Positions 1-9,520 of a DNA stretch of 64,000 bases are shown in pieces. The stretch covers positions 29,305,952-29,369,951 of the forward strand of contig CM043800.1 in the NCBI GenBank assembly GCA_023974075.1, read 5' to 3'. The stretch comes from Chaenocephalus aceratus. Its lineage: Eukaryota > Chordata > Actinopteri > Perciformes > Channichthyidae. How positions within the stretch are numbered: the first letter of the stretch is position 1; each line of letters starts with the position of its first letter. Below the pieces are notes generated by a model. The model had not been told where the DNA came from and did no database searches. It saw only the letters and a list, made by a program, of their open reading frames with translations. The translations under genes and the position numbers were made by a program.

Positions 1-60
1 GGTGAGTTTGTCTCTTTACTGTATATTTTTAGAAAGGCTCACTGTACTTAAACAAAATGA

Positions 61-310
61 CTCAGGGTGCATCTGAGATTAGAGGGGGTGCAGTGGTAAA
101 GTGCTAAGGGGGTCCGGGGGCATGCTCCCCCAGGAAGATTTTTTTTTAAATATTGAAGTTAGATGCATCAATCTGGTGCACTTTGAGAGCAAAATGAAGA
201 GATATATGGATACCTCTCAACATCCATATGAAACAACTGTAAACAGATTTACTTTTTCTTTATGGATAGACAAGAAAGTAAAGCCTGACTCCTACTGGCG
301 GCTGGTTAAA
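61..310. repeat. Dispersed repeat family R, fragment 1
   Basis: This stretch contains the diagnostic block GGGGGTCCGGGGGCATGCTC followed by a GCATCAATCTGGTGCACTTT segment and a block ending near CTTTTTCTTTATGGAT. The same order of blocks recurs at 590-840 and 13400-13830, so this is an interspersed repeat. I see no coding capacity and no complete termini and cannot name the family. Confidence 0.6.
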
Positions 311-589
311 TGACTCCTCCTCCCTGAGTACACTCACCATCTTTCAGCAGGTGCTAACGTTATGTGATGTCTTTTCTGCTCTAGGCTATCGCTGCGGCGC
401 TTCATAGATACGCTGGGCATATTTGTTGTCATGCGTCAATCAGGGCCGGACTGGGACAATAAGTCAGGCCGGGAATTATACACCCAGCCAGGCCACTACC
501 AGTTTTTTGTGCCATTTTGCTGAATTTATTTGTCAATATTTACAGCGTTGCTGCCCATAGTGATAGCCCTCTAGTTTAAATCTACTACC

Positions 590-840
590 CAAAAATAAAA
601 AAAATTGCAAATCTATTTAGGAACCTGTCCATGTGAACATATTTTAAGTGGGGGTGGACCTGAAATCCTATAGGGGGGTCCGGGGGCATGCTCCCCTGGT
701 AAGATTTGTGTTTAAATGTTGAAGTTAAATGCATCAATCTGGCAGGACAGGAGAGGACTCTCCCTCCACCTTGTTGTTGAAACAGCTCCTTATATCCGTT
801 AGCGCAGCTAGCTAGCACCAGATGCTAATAACAATAAACG
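590..840. repeat. Dispersed repeat family R, fragment 2
   Basis: It shares the blocks CCATGTGAACAT, GGGGGGTCCGGGGGCATGCT, GCATCAATCTGG and AGCTAGCTAGCACCAGATGC with the copy at 13400-13830, in the same order. It lies inside the outer hAT-like element and just upstream of a CA microsatellite. No coding capacity is visible. Confidence 0.6.
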
Positions 841-873
841 TAACCGGTGCGCGCGCTTTCTCGCTCGCTATCG

Positions 874-874
<1 letters not shown>

Positions 875-925
<51 letters not shown>
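875..925. repeat. (CA)n microsatellite
   Basis: About 25 uninterrupted CA dinucleotides. Apparent reading frames crossing it on both strands are Thr-His or Cys-Val repeats and are not genes. Confidence 0.97.
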
Positions 926-928
<3 letters not shown>

Positions 929-1355
929 CCCGAGCTTGAATGACACACAGAGGCCAATCGAGGGCATTAGTATGATCTGTATGAAAGTGGCCATGTCGGC
1001 AGGCCACATCATGTAGACAGCCAGTCACCCTCTGTGAGGCAGAGTCAGACCCACATTTGCGCAGCGTTGTGTTCACAATACATACCTATATTAAAAAAAA
1101 AAAATCCTCAGGCCAGCAGGCCACTTAACACAGGGTTGCCAACTTTGGGTACCTGGCTGGAGTGAGATTTTGATATCATGGGTTTAATTACACATATGCG
1201 CACTAAATGACTGCTATCATGTCAGCAGCGGGAACTTAGCATATATATATACAATATATACAAATACAAAATATTGGACACAGAATATAAAGGGCACAAA
1301 GTTTCATTCACTAATGAAAGTCAAACACATGTTTGTTTCCATTGTTTTATTGTGT

Positions 1356-1594
1356 GCCTGTCGCGATAAGCAATTAATTGACTTATGGTACGATAAATAA
1401 AAATGAACTCGATAAATTGCCATTTACATGAGGATGTGACTAGCAGTTTGAAAGGATGTACTTGAATTATTATTATATATTATCATTATGTCAGTGGTCT
1501 AAAATGCTCATACAACGGTGCCGACAATATTATCGTTTATCGCAATAATTTCTGGGAAAATGTATCCAACAAAATTAATTATCGTGAGAGGCCT
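1356..1594. mobile_element. Short hAT-like MITE with GCGATAA ends
   Basis: The left end GCCTGTCGCGATAA and right end TTATCGTGAGAGGC form an imperfect inverted pair, with further inner symmetry (CGATAAAT near the left, TATCGTTTATCGCAATAA near the right). This is a familiar fish non-autonomous hAT style. It has no coding sequence, and I did not find a clear target duplication. Confidence 0.6.
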
Positions 1595-1711
1595 ATAGGC
1601 CTACATGAAACAAACACACAAACAAATCTACAGACTTACTCCAAACTGCCAAATATATTAATTAACACACTCTCACTCTCATATACGCTTTGACTCTATT
1701 TTGGCCGAGTA

Positions 1712-1810
1712 CAGGGGTCTGCAACTTTTTTGACCAAAAGAGCCATTTTGCTCCTTTTTCCAAAACATTTTTTTGTCTGGAGCCGCAAAACATATTTCAT
1801 AGTTTTTTAT
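1712..1810 (+). mobile_element. Orphan hAT left end
   Basis: CAGGGGTCTGCAAC followed by TTTTTGACCAAAAGAGCC and GGAGCCGCAAAA matches the typical start of fish hAT elements with CAGGGGTC termini. No matching right end lies directly downstream. A similar right-end style (GGTTGCTAACCCCTGGCC) occurs near 11730, but I cannot prove that the two are paired. Confidence 0.45.
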
Positions 1811-2063
1811 TGTTATATCAGACAAAAACTAGTTTTTTTGCATTTATTAGGCTATTTATTACATGATATAAAACTGTTAACCTCTAATAAGAAACAAAGA
1901 ACTCTTATAAGGAGAATTAAAAATAATACACAGGCCTACTTTAAAATAAATTAAACACAGAACTTGGGGAGTCCTCTGCACATTTGAAGGAAAAAAAAAT
2001 ATTATTAAAATGGGCCCACTTTGAAATAAATAAAACATATAGCTGCACCCTAAAAAGAGTTAA

Positions 2064-2150
2064 AGGTAGGGTAGGTAAGAATGGAGAAACCAGCTCGAGT
2101 GCGCTAGAATTTGAAAATACACAACCGGAAAAAATATGCCTCTTCCTTCC
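2064..2150 (+). mobile_element. TTAA-flanked MITE, left arm only
   Basis: TTAA at 2060-2063 is followed by AGGTAGGGTAGGTAAGAATG and the internal block AGCTCGAGTGCGCTAGAATT, matching the arms of the complete copies at 35539-36041, 39546-39881 and 39886-40188. The copy stops near CTTCCTTCC and runs into the duplicated ACCTCCAC-bearing sequence. Confidence 0.75.
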
Positions 2151-2223
2151 ATGGGAGCCTGCCTGCAGACCTCCACTCTCAGGACAGTTCCGGTGCAGAC
2201 CTCCACTCTCAGGACACCTCCAC

Positions 2224-2237
2224 CATATATATCTATG
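2224..2237. mobile_element. 14-bp relic of the 1.7-kb hAT, flanked by intact target duplications
   Basis: The 14 bases CATATATATCTATG are bordered by ACCTCCAC at 2216-2223 and 2238-2245. They equal the outermost 4 bases of the left end joined to the outermost 10 bases of the right end of the element at 2833-10716, whose own duplication is also ACCTCCAC. The upstream 60 or so bases (2160-2223) nearly duplicate 2767-2832. This is either an excision product or an almost complete internal deletion in a duplicated copy of the same site. Confidence 0.7.
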
Positions 2238-2523
2238 ACCTCCACTATCAGTACAGGAAGTGACGATTCTGACGCGTTTTTTTCCCGCCCACCGAAGGAC
2301 TCGTTTGATGGAAGTTTTCAAATCACAATGGAGACTCATCACGGAGGTGATGAGTCCGACCACCGTGCACTTTGGGTCGGCCTTGGTCAAGCCCTTTTGA
2401 CCCCCCCAGCCTGGTTCTCGTAAAAGTTTTTCGCTCAAATGACACCATAGAGGAATGTAACGGCTATTTCACCCGGTTTCTACCGGGGACATTGCCCGGT
2501 CTCGGGTGCAGTGGCGGAGCTGG

Positions 2524-2755
2524 GGGGTGGCTGGGAGTGGCCAGCTTTGACAATAAATACATACAAAAATTCATCTCTGGAAGCCGTAGCGCTGTAAAAA
2601 GCACGACCAATCATCTGAGCCGGCCCGGCTAAAATAACTGGATGGCCTACCTGCCTGTCAGCCTTCCATCTGTGCACAAATGTATCTCGTGCCCTCATTG
2701 GTCATGTGCGCGTTCGTGTGTGTTGGAGGAGGGGCTCTGTAAGAAAGTCTGAAGG
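2524..2755 (-). mobile_element. TTAA MITE, internal fragment in inverted orientation
   Basis: It contains the reverse complement of the central part of the TTAA MITE: the CACGACCAATCATCTGAGCC, CATCTGTGCACAAATG and CTCGTGCCCTCATTGGTCAT blocks shared with 35539-36041 and 39886-40188. It lacks both termini. Together with the left arm at 2064 it shows that the site was rearranged before or during hAT insertion. Confidence 0.7.
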
Positions 2756-3666
2756 AAGGAGAGGGGTCTGCCTGAAGACCTCCACTCTCAGGACAGTTCC
2801 GGTGCAGACCTCCACTCTCAGGACACCTCCACCATAGATATATATAAACACTAGATGGCTCATGGGAGATTTTCCAGCGTAGCTGACCGGCCGCCATCTT
2901 GCCACAGTCAAAAGTTACTCTCTTATCTGCACAAAAATACTCTTAACTCTCTGAAATCTTGACTGATTTACAAATGGTTTGGTTTATTAGAAACATTATT
3001 AGCATGGCTATGATACAGGATGCGTGGACATGTTGAAATTGCAGCTTTTCTTTGTGTATGTGGTTGTATTTATTAGCTGGCTAATAATAACAGGCTGTGA
3101 GTGAGACCTAGTATTACAAATTTGACCCAGCAACTTTACACTAGTGGGAGAGGCAGAACTGCTCTTTCTTTTAAACATAACTTAAGTTACACATGATTTC
3201 TTCCAAGTGGTTTGGCTTGTTAAAAACATCTTGCATTATGATACAGGAATTTGCTGGCTTTGTGTTTACAGAAGTACCTGACTATGCCGGACTTTTGTGC
3301 AGCCTACGGATGTTTAATGGCGAATCACTATCACTGGGAGCATATATCGCCAACTACTATGTATTTATTAAATATTCATGTTCCATGAGACGCAGCACTA
3401 TGTTCCCCACATATGTTTATGTTTGCTCAGTCTAATAAACCCATAACATGGTTGTGAAAGAATACCAAAGCTGAGGCTGGACGATGATTGATTGTTGGTG
3501 TGCCATGTGTCACCGTGTGTCTTATTGGTTTTGTGTTATACTGTATTTTATTGTGTGCAGCTGGTCCTTATCTCCAAGACACATTTAAAACAAATAACCT
3601 TGAACCTTGAAGCCTCATCTCTCCCCACCTGCTCCTGCTTCCTACACCACACCAAGTTGTTCTTCT

Positions 3667-3735
3667 TAATAATAATAATAATACATTTATTTTGGGGGGC
3701 CGCCTTTCATAACACCCAAGGACACCTTACAGGGG
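3667..3735. repeat. LINE-tail-like dispersed repeat
   Basis: (AAT)n followed by ACATTTATTTTGGGG and CCGCCTTTCATAACACC. This arrangement resembles the 3' tails of common fish non-LTR retroelements. It lies inside the 1.7-kb hAT, and its counterpart is present in inverted orientation near 37080-37120. The family name is uncertain. Confidence 0.4.
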
Positions 3736-3998
3736 CATAGGGGCAATATAGGGAACAATTTAAATAGTGGATTTTGTGATATATCAGCCGGGGTGAGACA
3801 AGACAAACCACAAATGGACTACAGAAGGACACAAAATGACACATGGTACAGTTTATATTATTCTTAGGGCCGGGACTTTAACGCGTTAATTAAGATTAAT
3901 TAATTACACAAAGATTAACGCGTTAAAAAAATTAACGCATTTTAATCGCACTTTAATCGCACTTATTTTTGCACAGCGGAACGTTTCTCACTGGATGA

Positions 3999-4178
3999 GT
4001 TCTCATTCATAACACTCACTATCTCACTAACACTCATCGCGGAGCAAACAGAAGCATCAATCTCATTACGCCAATCCTGATTGGCCGGTGATTCTTGACG
4101 TCAACGTCAGGGGAAATCACCCCCTATAAGTAGCCTGCGCCACGACGCATGCGTCATTCAAACACCTCTTCTCGCTTC
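3999..4178. repeat. DIRS copy 1 left inverted terminal repeat
   Basis: The block from the CATCGCGGAGC segment to CTCGCTTC is the reverse complement of 9206-9360. The outermost 40 bases are unlike copy 2: the segment between CATAACACTC and CATCGCGG has been shortened and rearranged, while copy 2 keeps the form predicted by the internal complementary region. Variants such as GGCCGGTGATTC and CACGACGCATGCG are shared with the right repeat of this copy and not with copy 2. Confidence 0.88.
4071..4155 (+). promoter_or_regulatory. Inward-facing promoter-like block in DIRS copy 1 left repeat
   Basis: It holds two inverted CCAAT boxes in CCAATCCTGATTGG (4071-4084), a perfect CRE-like TGACGTCA (4096-4103), a TATAAG box (4125-4130) and a 12-bp perfect palindrome GACGCATGCGTC (4144-4155). 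The order is that of a compact RNA polymerase II promoter directed into gag. Because the repeat is inverted at the other end, the same block also points inward from the right. Confidence 0.6.
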
Positions 4179-4580
4179 AGAGCACATCTCGAACGGTAGC
4201 CGGGCTAGCTTAACAGTCCACAGACTGAACCCAACTAATTTTCGGTCGACGGGCGTTAGCTGGCTACCCGATTCTCTCACAGAAGAATATTATAGTCAAC
4301 CTCGCCGTTCTTCCACTGGAGTAAGGTAAGGTTTTGACTTCAAGTTAGCAACACACCAGTTGCTAACTTGTGTTTTTTCCCTCACTACCGACACCACGGT
4401 AGCAAGGACACTTTTTTCTTCTCTCTTCCACGGAGGAGAAAAGGATTACAGGAATATTACCATACCAGGTAATATCCTTGAGAGAAAAAGACCCACGCTG
4501 TCCTTTTCCCCCCGGATTAAAGACAGATCTCGAACGTACCTGTCATGAGCGGACCCTCTCCACGCCTCACGGCGAACGAG

Positions 4581-6209
4581 ATGGATGCCTCTCCCCCTCA
4601 CACCAGAGGAGTCAGGATCTCGGAGGCTCGGAGCTGCGGTTGCGGGTTGAAAGTGTCAGGCACAGACTCACACCAGATCTGTTCGTCCTGCCTCGGGCTG
4701 GAACACGCCCAGGAGGCCATCGACAACCCCGGCTCGTGCGGACATTGTGCCCGCCTCACCGTGAAGAGCCTCCACCGAAGGTTAGCGCAACAAGTTAACC
4801 TGTCGGGACGGGACCCCCTCATGTCCACTGATCCGCCGACCGGCAATCAAGACACGGGGACGTCTGCCGCAGAGATGGAGCCCCTCACTGCGGTCTAGGG
4901 CTCACCGACAGCGGCACCCGCAGAACCGGAATCCCGCGCCATATCAGGCCGAGATCCGGTGGCGGCAAAAAACGCGGGAATGGGGCCCCACGCTATACCA
5001 AGCTGGGGCTCCCGACTGGACCTCACCACGGTTTCACCCACGGAAGATGTCCTGGAGTTAGACTGCATGGAGGACGAAGAGTACACCTCTGAGTTCCTCC
5101 TGTCTGACTCGGATGAGCAGGAAGACGACATCTTCATGTCATCGACTCAGGCTGCAAAGCCGGGAGCGATGGCTGCTCCCCCGGGCGACAGCACACCAGC
5201 TTCGCCCTGTCTCAGTATGGACCTACAAGCCGTGTGTCAGCGCGCTGCGGCCAAACTAGACATCCCATGGCCCGAAGTGGCCAAGGAGACCTCCAGGTCC
5301 CGTTACGAGGGAACACTTTTTTCCCAAACAACGAGGGCAAAGAGGCAACTCCTCCCGGTCTTCCCGGAGATGTTGGATGAGGTGTCGGTCTCGTGGAGAG
5401 ACCGGACCTTTAGCAACAAGGCCCCAATCCAGGGTGCCTCCTCCCTTGACTGTGACGGTATGGAGAGGCTCGGCCTGCTCCACATACCACCTATGGAACC
5501 GCTGGTGGCAGCCCACCTCCTACCGAGGATGGGCCAGCCGCCAAGCAGGAACCCCACGCTGCCAGCAAAAACGGACCGATTCCAGTCTATCATGACGGAA
5601 CGGGCCTACAGAGCCGCAGCGTTGTCCGCCAGGGCTCTGAACGTTTCCTCGATGCTAACCGCATACCAAGCGGAGCTCTGTGAGGATATGTCGAGCAATC
5701 CTGGACCGGCCACTCTGGACGAGATAGCCGTGGTCACAGACATTTGTCTCCGTGTCCAACGCTGCGCCGTCCAGGCCACGGGCAAGGTAATGGGGATCAT
5801 GGTGGTGCAGGAAAGAGCTAGATGGCTCAACCTCACCAACCTCCCAGACCGGGAAAAGGAAGATGTGCTTGACATGCCCATCGTTTCCGAGGGGATTTTC
5901 GGCTCCGCTCTCGCTTCCATGCAAAGGAAGTGCGAGTTGAAAAAGAAGGAAGACGAGGCTCTCCACCTTTGTCTCCCTCGAAGGGTCCAGCCGCGGCTTT
6001 TGCAACGGCGGCCCTTCGCCCACGCTGCACCGCGCTCTGCTGGGTTCAAAGTACCAGGACAGCAGAGGGCGCAGCCCGCCCCGAGTCCCCAGCCCAGGCA
6101 GGAGACGAGGGCGAGTTGGTCTAGAAAATCTCCGGCTCCGGCTGGAGCCCAGGCACAGCCGAACCAGAATTTCGGCCAGCAGGCGAGGAAGAAGAAGCGA
6201 GCGGCCTGA
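4581..6209 (+). pseudogene. DIRS gag, copy 1, one nonsense codon
   Basis: The reading frame begins at the ATG of MDASPPHTRG and is homologous to copy 2 throughout. The N-terminal Cys/His cluster (CGCG, CSSC, CGHC with intervening His) is conserved and is a putative metal-binding gag motif. A Trp codon present in copy 2 (TGG) is TAG at 4896-4898 here. The same frame then stays open to the lysine/arginine-rich C-terminus ending RKKKRAA. Gag would coat the element RNA in cytoplasmic particles. The frame lies 0.4 kb inside the left repeat and upstream of the minisatellite. Confidence 0.85.
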
Positions 6210-6452
6210 CAGCCCCTCCTTCTCCCCTCCGTGACGGAGCTGGAAGTTCCTTCCCCGGCTCTAAATATGTCCCCGCCACCTCGAGAGATGCCTCAACGCC
6301 ATCCTCAAGTCCGCACAAGACACATGTCACATCGTTATTGTCTGAATAAACCATTTTCCGCTGACGCATCCAGGCTCCGGCCAAGGGCGCAGCCTGAAAA
6401 AATGAAAAGAAAGACAATAAACAGTCCGTTAACCATAAATCCCCTTCTGAGA

Positions 6453-6850
6453 GCAGCTACGGCCTCTCTCAAAAGGCGGATAATAAACGGGTCTGTGAAG
6501 GCACCACCGCCACGCGCATGCGCAGTGCCGGTTGGGGCTTTAAGGGCACTACCGCCACATGCGTACGCAGTGCCGGCTAGAGCTGTAAAGAACGGCCCGT
6601 CAATCCTTCCCCTTTCAAGAGCAGCTACGGCATCTCTCAAAGGACGGATTATTGACGGGTCCGTGAAGCCACCGCCACACACATGCGCAGTGCTTGCCAG
6701 GGCTTTAAGGGCACCACCGGCACGCGCAGGCGCAGTGCCGACTGGAGCCGTGAGGGCACCACCGGCACACACATGCGCAGTACCGGCTGGAGCTGAAAAG
6801 GCACCTCCGTCACGCACATGCGCAGTGCCGGTCGGAGCCATAAGAGTGAC
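6453..6850 (+). repeat. GC-rich in-frame minisatellite in DIRS copy 1
   Basis: Repeats of about 45 bp (15 codons), consensus coding roughly GAVKAPPSRTCAVPA, each containing a variant of CATGCGCAGTGCCGG. One unit carries the exact palindrome GCGCATGCGC (6514-6523). A longer block around AGAGCAGCTACGGC (6451 and 6615) is also duplicated here. The array keeps one frame open (6231-7595), but that frame is a composite rather than a known protein. It sits where the RT domain would be expected. Confidence 0.85.
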
Positions 6851-7665
6851 ATCCCAGCTGGCTCTAAGGAGCATACAGCAGGAGATACTCACGATGTCTG
6901 CCTGGGCTTCTCAAAACAGTTATAATTTATCTGTTTTCACAAACCCAGTGAGAGTCAACCCACATTCTGGAGAGAAGAGTTCTCTCTCTCCCAGAAAGAA
7001 GGGTTTTATCTATAAAGCCCACCGAGCGGAGTCAGATTACGGAGGAGAATGTCCTCGTAAAGCACCCGCTCAACATGGGCCTCATAATAAAACTAAACCC
7101 CGAACGCCACGGCTTACGGAGAGTTTTGGTGATTATGAAATGCGTAGTGGCACTACACCCGACTTTTCCAGTGCGGGACGCGCCTACAGGTGCAGTCCTT
7201 TCACGGAAGGTGGTCACCACGGACGCAGGTCAGATGGGCTGACAGGGGACTTACGAAGGTCGCCCGGTGAGAGGTCTCTAGAACAGAGACTTCCAGCGGG
7301 CACGCGTAAATTACCCGGAGCTTTTAGCGGTGTTCCCCACCCAAAAATGCTTCCTGCCTTCTCTCAGAGGACTTCATGTCCCCGTGAGGATAGACAACAC
7401 GATATCGTGGATGAACCGCCAGGGGAGTTTACGTTGTCTCCAGTCACCACTGGCACACAAACTGATCCCTTAGAGCGGCAGACGTCTCCTCTCTCTGAGA
7501 ACGACACGAGTACCGGGAGTTATGCACCTAGGGACAGAATTACTGTCCAGAGGTGCACCACTCTATGCAGACTGGACTCCTCATCCAAGGATTGAGAGTC
7601 CGCTGTGGGTGCGTTACGGCGGAGCCGCGTTAAATCTGTTCGCAAGGGGAGAAAATGCTCAATGA
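6851..7665 (+). pseudogene. Collapsed RT / RNase H region of DIRS copy 1
   Basis: Motifs are recognisable in shifting frames: RKVVTTDAGQ (start of RNase H, 7204-7233), then VNYPELLAVFPT, RIDNTISWMNRQG, LSLRTTRVPGVMHLGTELLS and ALNLFARGENAQ ending at the TGA 7663-7665. The order matches DIRS RNase H. A TGA at 7240-7242 replaces the tryptophan expected after TDAGQMG and is shared with copy 2. I found no YLDD-type RT catalytic motif, and about 350 bases between the minisatellite and RNase H are too few for an RT core. The enzyme cannot be functional. Confidence 0.75.
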
Positions 7666-9026
7666 CAGCTGTTCTCTTTAATGCACGATTTAAACGCACC
7701 GTTAGGCGGGGACGCACTCGTACACGATTGACCTCCGGGTCCTCTGTACACGTTCCCACCCCTGGTTCTGTTCCCCTTAACTCCGGCCAGAGTGAAAGAG
7801 CAACGCCACACACGTACTCTGATGTTTCCACCCTAGCCCGCAATATACGGGCTGGCGGTGATATATCAGCTGTTGTGCGGGCAGCTGTGGCAGCCCCCAC
7901 CACGCAGGGACAGATTGTCTCAGGCGGGGAGGGCGATCCTTCACCCACGCCCAGAGCACGGGGCACTATGGGCCTGACCCGTGAGTGGTACAATCTGAAT
8001 ACAGTGGGACTCCCTCAGAAGGTGATAAACACTATTCAGAGTGCGAGAGCTTCCTCCACCAGGTCTCTTTACGACTGTAAGTGGAGGGTGTTTGAGGAGT
8101 GGTGCCTTCAAGAAAGGCACATCTCTTTTCAATGTCCTGTCGGGGTGATTTTATCATTCCTACAGGACTTGATCGATAAACACAGAGCTTTTTCCATGAT
8201 CAAGGTGTACCTGGCTGCTATTGCTGCATGCCATGTGGGCTTTGAGGCTAAGACGGCTAGCCAACATCCTTTGGTTTGCCGTTTTATGAAGGGAGCGCGC
8301 AGGATCCTCCCTATCTCCAGGTCGCTGGTGCCCTTATGGGACCTGGCAGTGGTTTTAAATGGGCTCAAAATGACCCCATTTGAACCCCTGGAGGGAGCTG
8401 ACATGAAACATCTGTCACTCAAGACAGTGCTGTTACTGGCCCTGGCATCCGCTAAACGGGTCAGTGATATCCATGCACTGTCTGTACATCCCTCATGCAC
8501 TCAGTTCGCCCCAGGGCAAACGAGAGTGTTGTTGAAACCCAACCCTGCCTTTACACCAAAGGTGGTTGGTTCGTGTACCCCGATTGACATTGAGGCATTT
8601 CATCCGCAGCTGGTTTCCTCCGGGGAGCAGCAGCAGGATTTATTGTGTCCAGTCCGGGCTTTGCACACATATATGGACAGATCAAAAGAGCTTCGTCTTA
8701 ATGACTAACTCTTCGTGTCCTGGGCTAAACCTCACAAGGGTAAGCCTGTTACTAAGCAACGACTATCCCACTGGATCGTGGAGGCGATTGCTTTGGCCTA
8801 TACGAGTCAGAATCTGCAAGCACCTTTGGGTCTGCGGGCTCACTCGACTCGGGGCCTGGCTACATCCTGGGCTTTGTTCAAGAGTGTTTCCATCCAGGAT
8901 ATCTGTGCGGCGGCAAGCTGGTCTTCGCCACTCACTTTTGTCCGCTTTTACAGACTGGACGTCTCCGCTCCAAGCGTGGCCCGAGCAGTGCTGGGCACCT
9001 TGTTGAGTCGGGACTCCACCTGTTAA
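7605..9026 (+). pseudogene. DIRS tyrosine recombinase, copy 1, nonsense-interrupted
   Basis: The frame matches the DIRS/phage-integrase recombinase that inserts circular cDNA. The N-terminal SAM-like region contains RARASSTRSLYDCKW. Catalytic motifs are SAKRVSDIHAL (Arg codon 8457-8459), HSTRG (His 8841-8843, Arg 8850-8852), AAASWSS (Trp 8919-8921 at the usual His/Trp position) and FYRLD (nucleophilic Tyr 8949-8951). All catalytic residues are present, but TAA at 8706-8708 replaces a Gln codon of copy 2. A TGA at 7593-7595 also interrupts the upstream extension, which overlaps RNase H in another frame. One codon change separates most of the domain from being open. Confidence 0.9.
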
Positions 9027-9087
9027 ATTCTGGTTGATCGGTGATCTTCGAGATAAGCTCGTCTGGCAATACGGGAGCTACAATATC

Positions 9088-9182
9088 CCATAGTGAGACA
9101 TCGAACGGAGTGTTATGAATGAGAACTATAGGTTACTTACGTAACCCCAGAATTCAGAGTAACATGAAGTGAGATGTCTCAC
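9088..9182. repeat. Internal complementary region of DIRS copy 1
   Basis: The first half (to about 9131) is the reverse complement of the left terminus as seen in copy 2 (CACTCCGTTCGATGTCTCAC). The second half (from about 9126) is the reverse complement of the right terminus (GTGAGACATCTCACTTC...GTAACCTATAG). The two halves meet at GAACTATAGGTTAC, which equals the joined ends of the element. This is the DIRS1-type circle-junction template, located just after the recombinase stop. Confidence 0.88.
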
Positions 9183-9205
9183 CAGACGGCCCTCCTTGCT
9201 ATGGT

Positions 9206-9425
9206 GAAGCGAGAAGAGGTGCTTATTTTTAATGACGCATGCGTCGTGGCGCAGGCTACTTATAGGGGGTGATTTCCCCTGACGTTGACGTCAAGAATCA
9301 CCGGCCAATCAGGATTGGCGTAATGAGATTGATGCTTCTGTTTGCTCCGCGATGAGGCGCATCCCATAGTGAGACATCTCACTTCATGTTACTCTGAAAT
9401 GGGGTTACGTAAGTAACCTATAGTT
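9206..9425. repeat. DIRS copy 1 right inverted terminal repeat
   Basis: It starts GAAGCGAGAAGAGG and ends CCTATAGTT next to hAT sequence TCAGGCG. It is the inverted counterpart of 4178 back to about 4037, with a right-specific outer extension (GTTACGTAAGTAACC, itself palindromic around TTACGTAA). It carries the CCAAT/CRE/TATA block in the opposite direction, giving a second inward promoter-like signal on the minus strand. Confidence 0.88.
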
Positions 9426-9520
9426 TCAGGCGTACCGATTATACTGGAGCACCAACTAACGTTCATGACTTCAGCATGGGACTTCAAACAACAACAAACC
9501 ACGGTGAACAATAGTCAAAC

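Larger units (their letters stand above)
3999..9425 (+). mobile_element. DIRS-type retrotransposon, copy 1
   Basis: In order: left inverted terminal repeat, promoter-like block, gag, 45-bp minisatellite, collapsed RT/RNase H, tyrosine recombinase, internal complementary region, right inverted terminal repeat. There is no target-site duplication. Instead a GTT trinucleotide sits at both boundaries (3999-4001 and 9423-9425), as expected for DIRS circles inserting by tyrosine recombinase. It is inserted in the BED hAT between that element's left end and its BED frame. It is about 5.4 kb, somewhat short because the RT core is missing. gag and recombinase each carry nonsense codons, so this copy is not autonomous. 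Confidence 0.92.

Noticed and set aside
812..1076. Overlapping open frames on both strands
   Set aside because: They are translations of the CA microsatellite (Thr-His and Cys-Val runs).
5256..6049. Minus-strand frames of 86-147 codons inside DIRS copy 1 gag
   Set aside because: They are shadows of the gag frame. The equivalent minus-strand frames in copy 2 differ in borders and carry no domain.
6490..6850. CRISPR-like regular repeats
   Set aside because: The units are contiguous with no unique spacers, in a eukaryotic retrotransposon: a minisatellite.
6231..7595. 454-codon frame between gag and recombinase in copy 1
   Set aside because: It is a composite running through the minisatellite and then out of frame over RNase H. 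It is not one protein; the recognisable RNase H motifs lie in another frame.
9121..9440. Possible LTR pair at the DIRS ends
   Set aside because: The ends are inverted, not direct, repeats, there is no TG...CA border and no target duplication, and the element has a tyrosine recombinase rather than an integrase.
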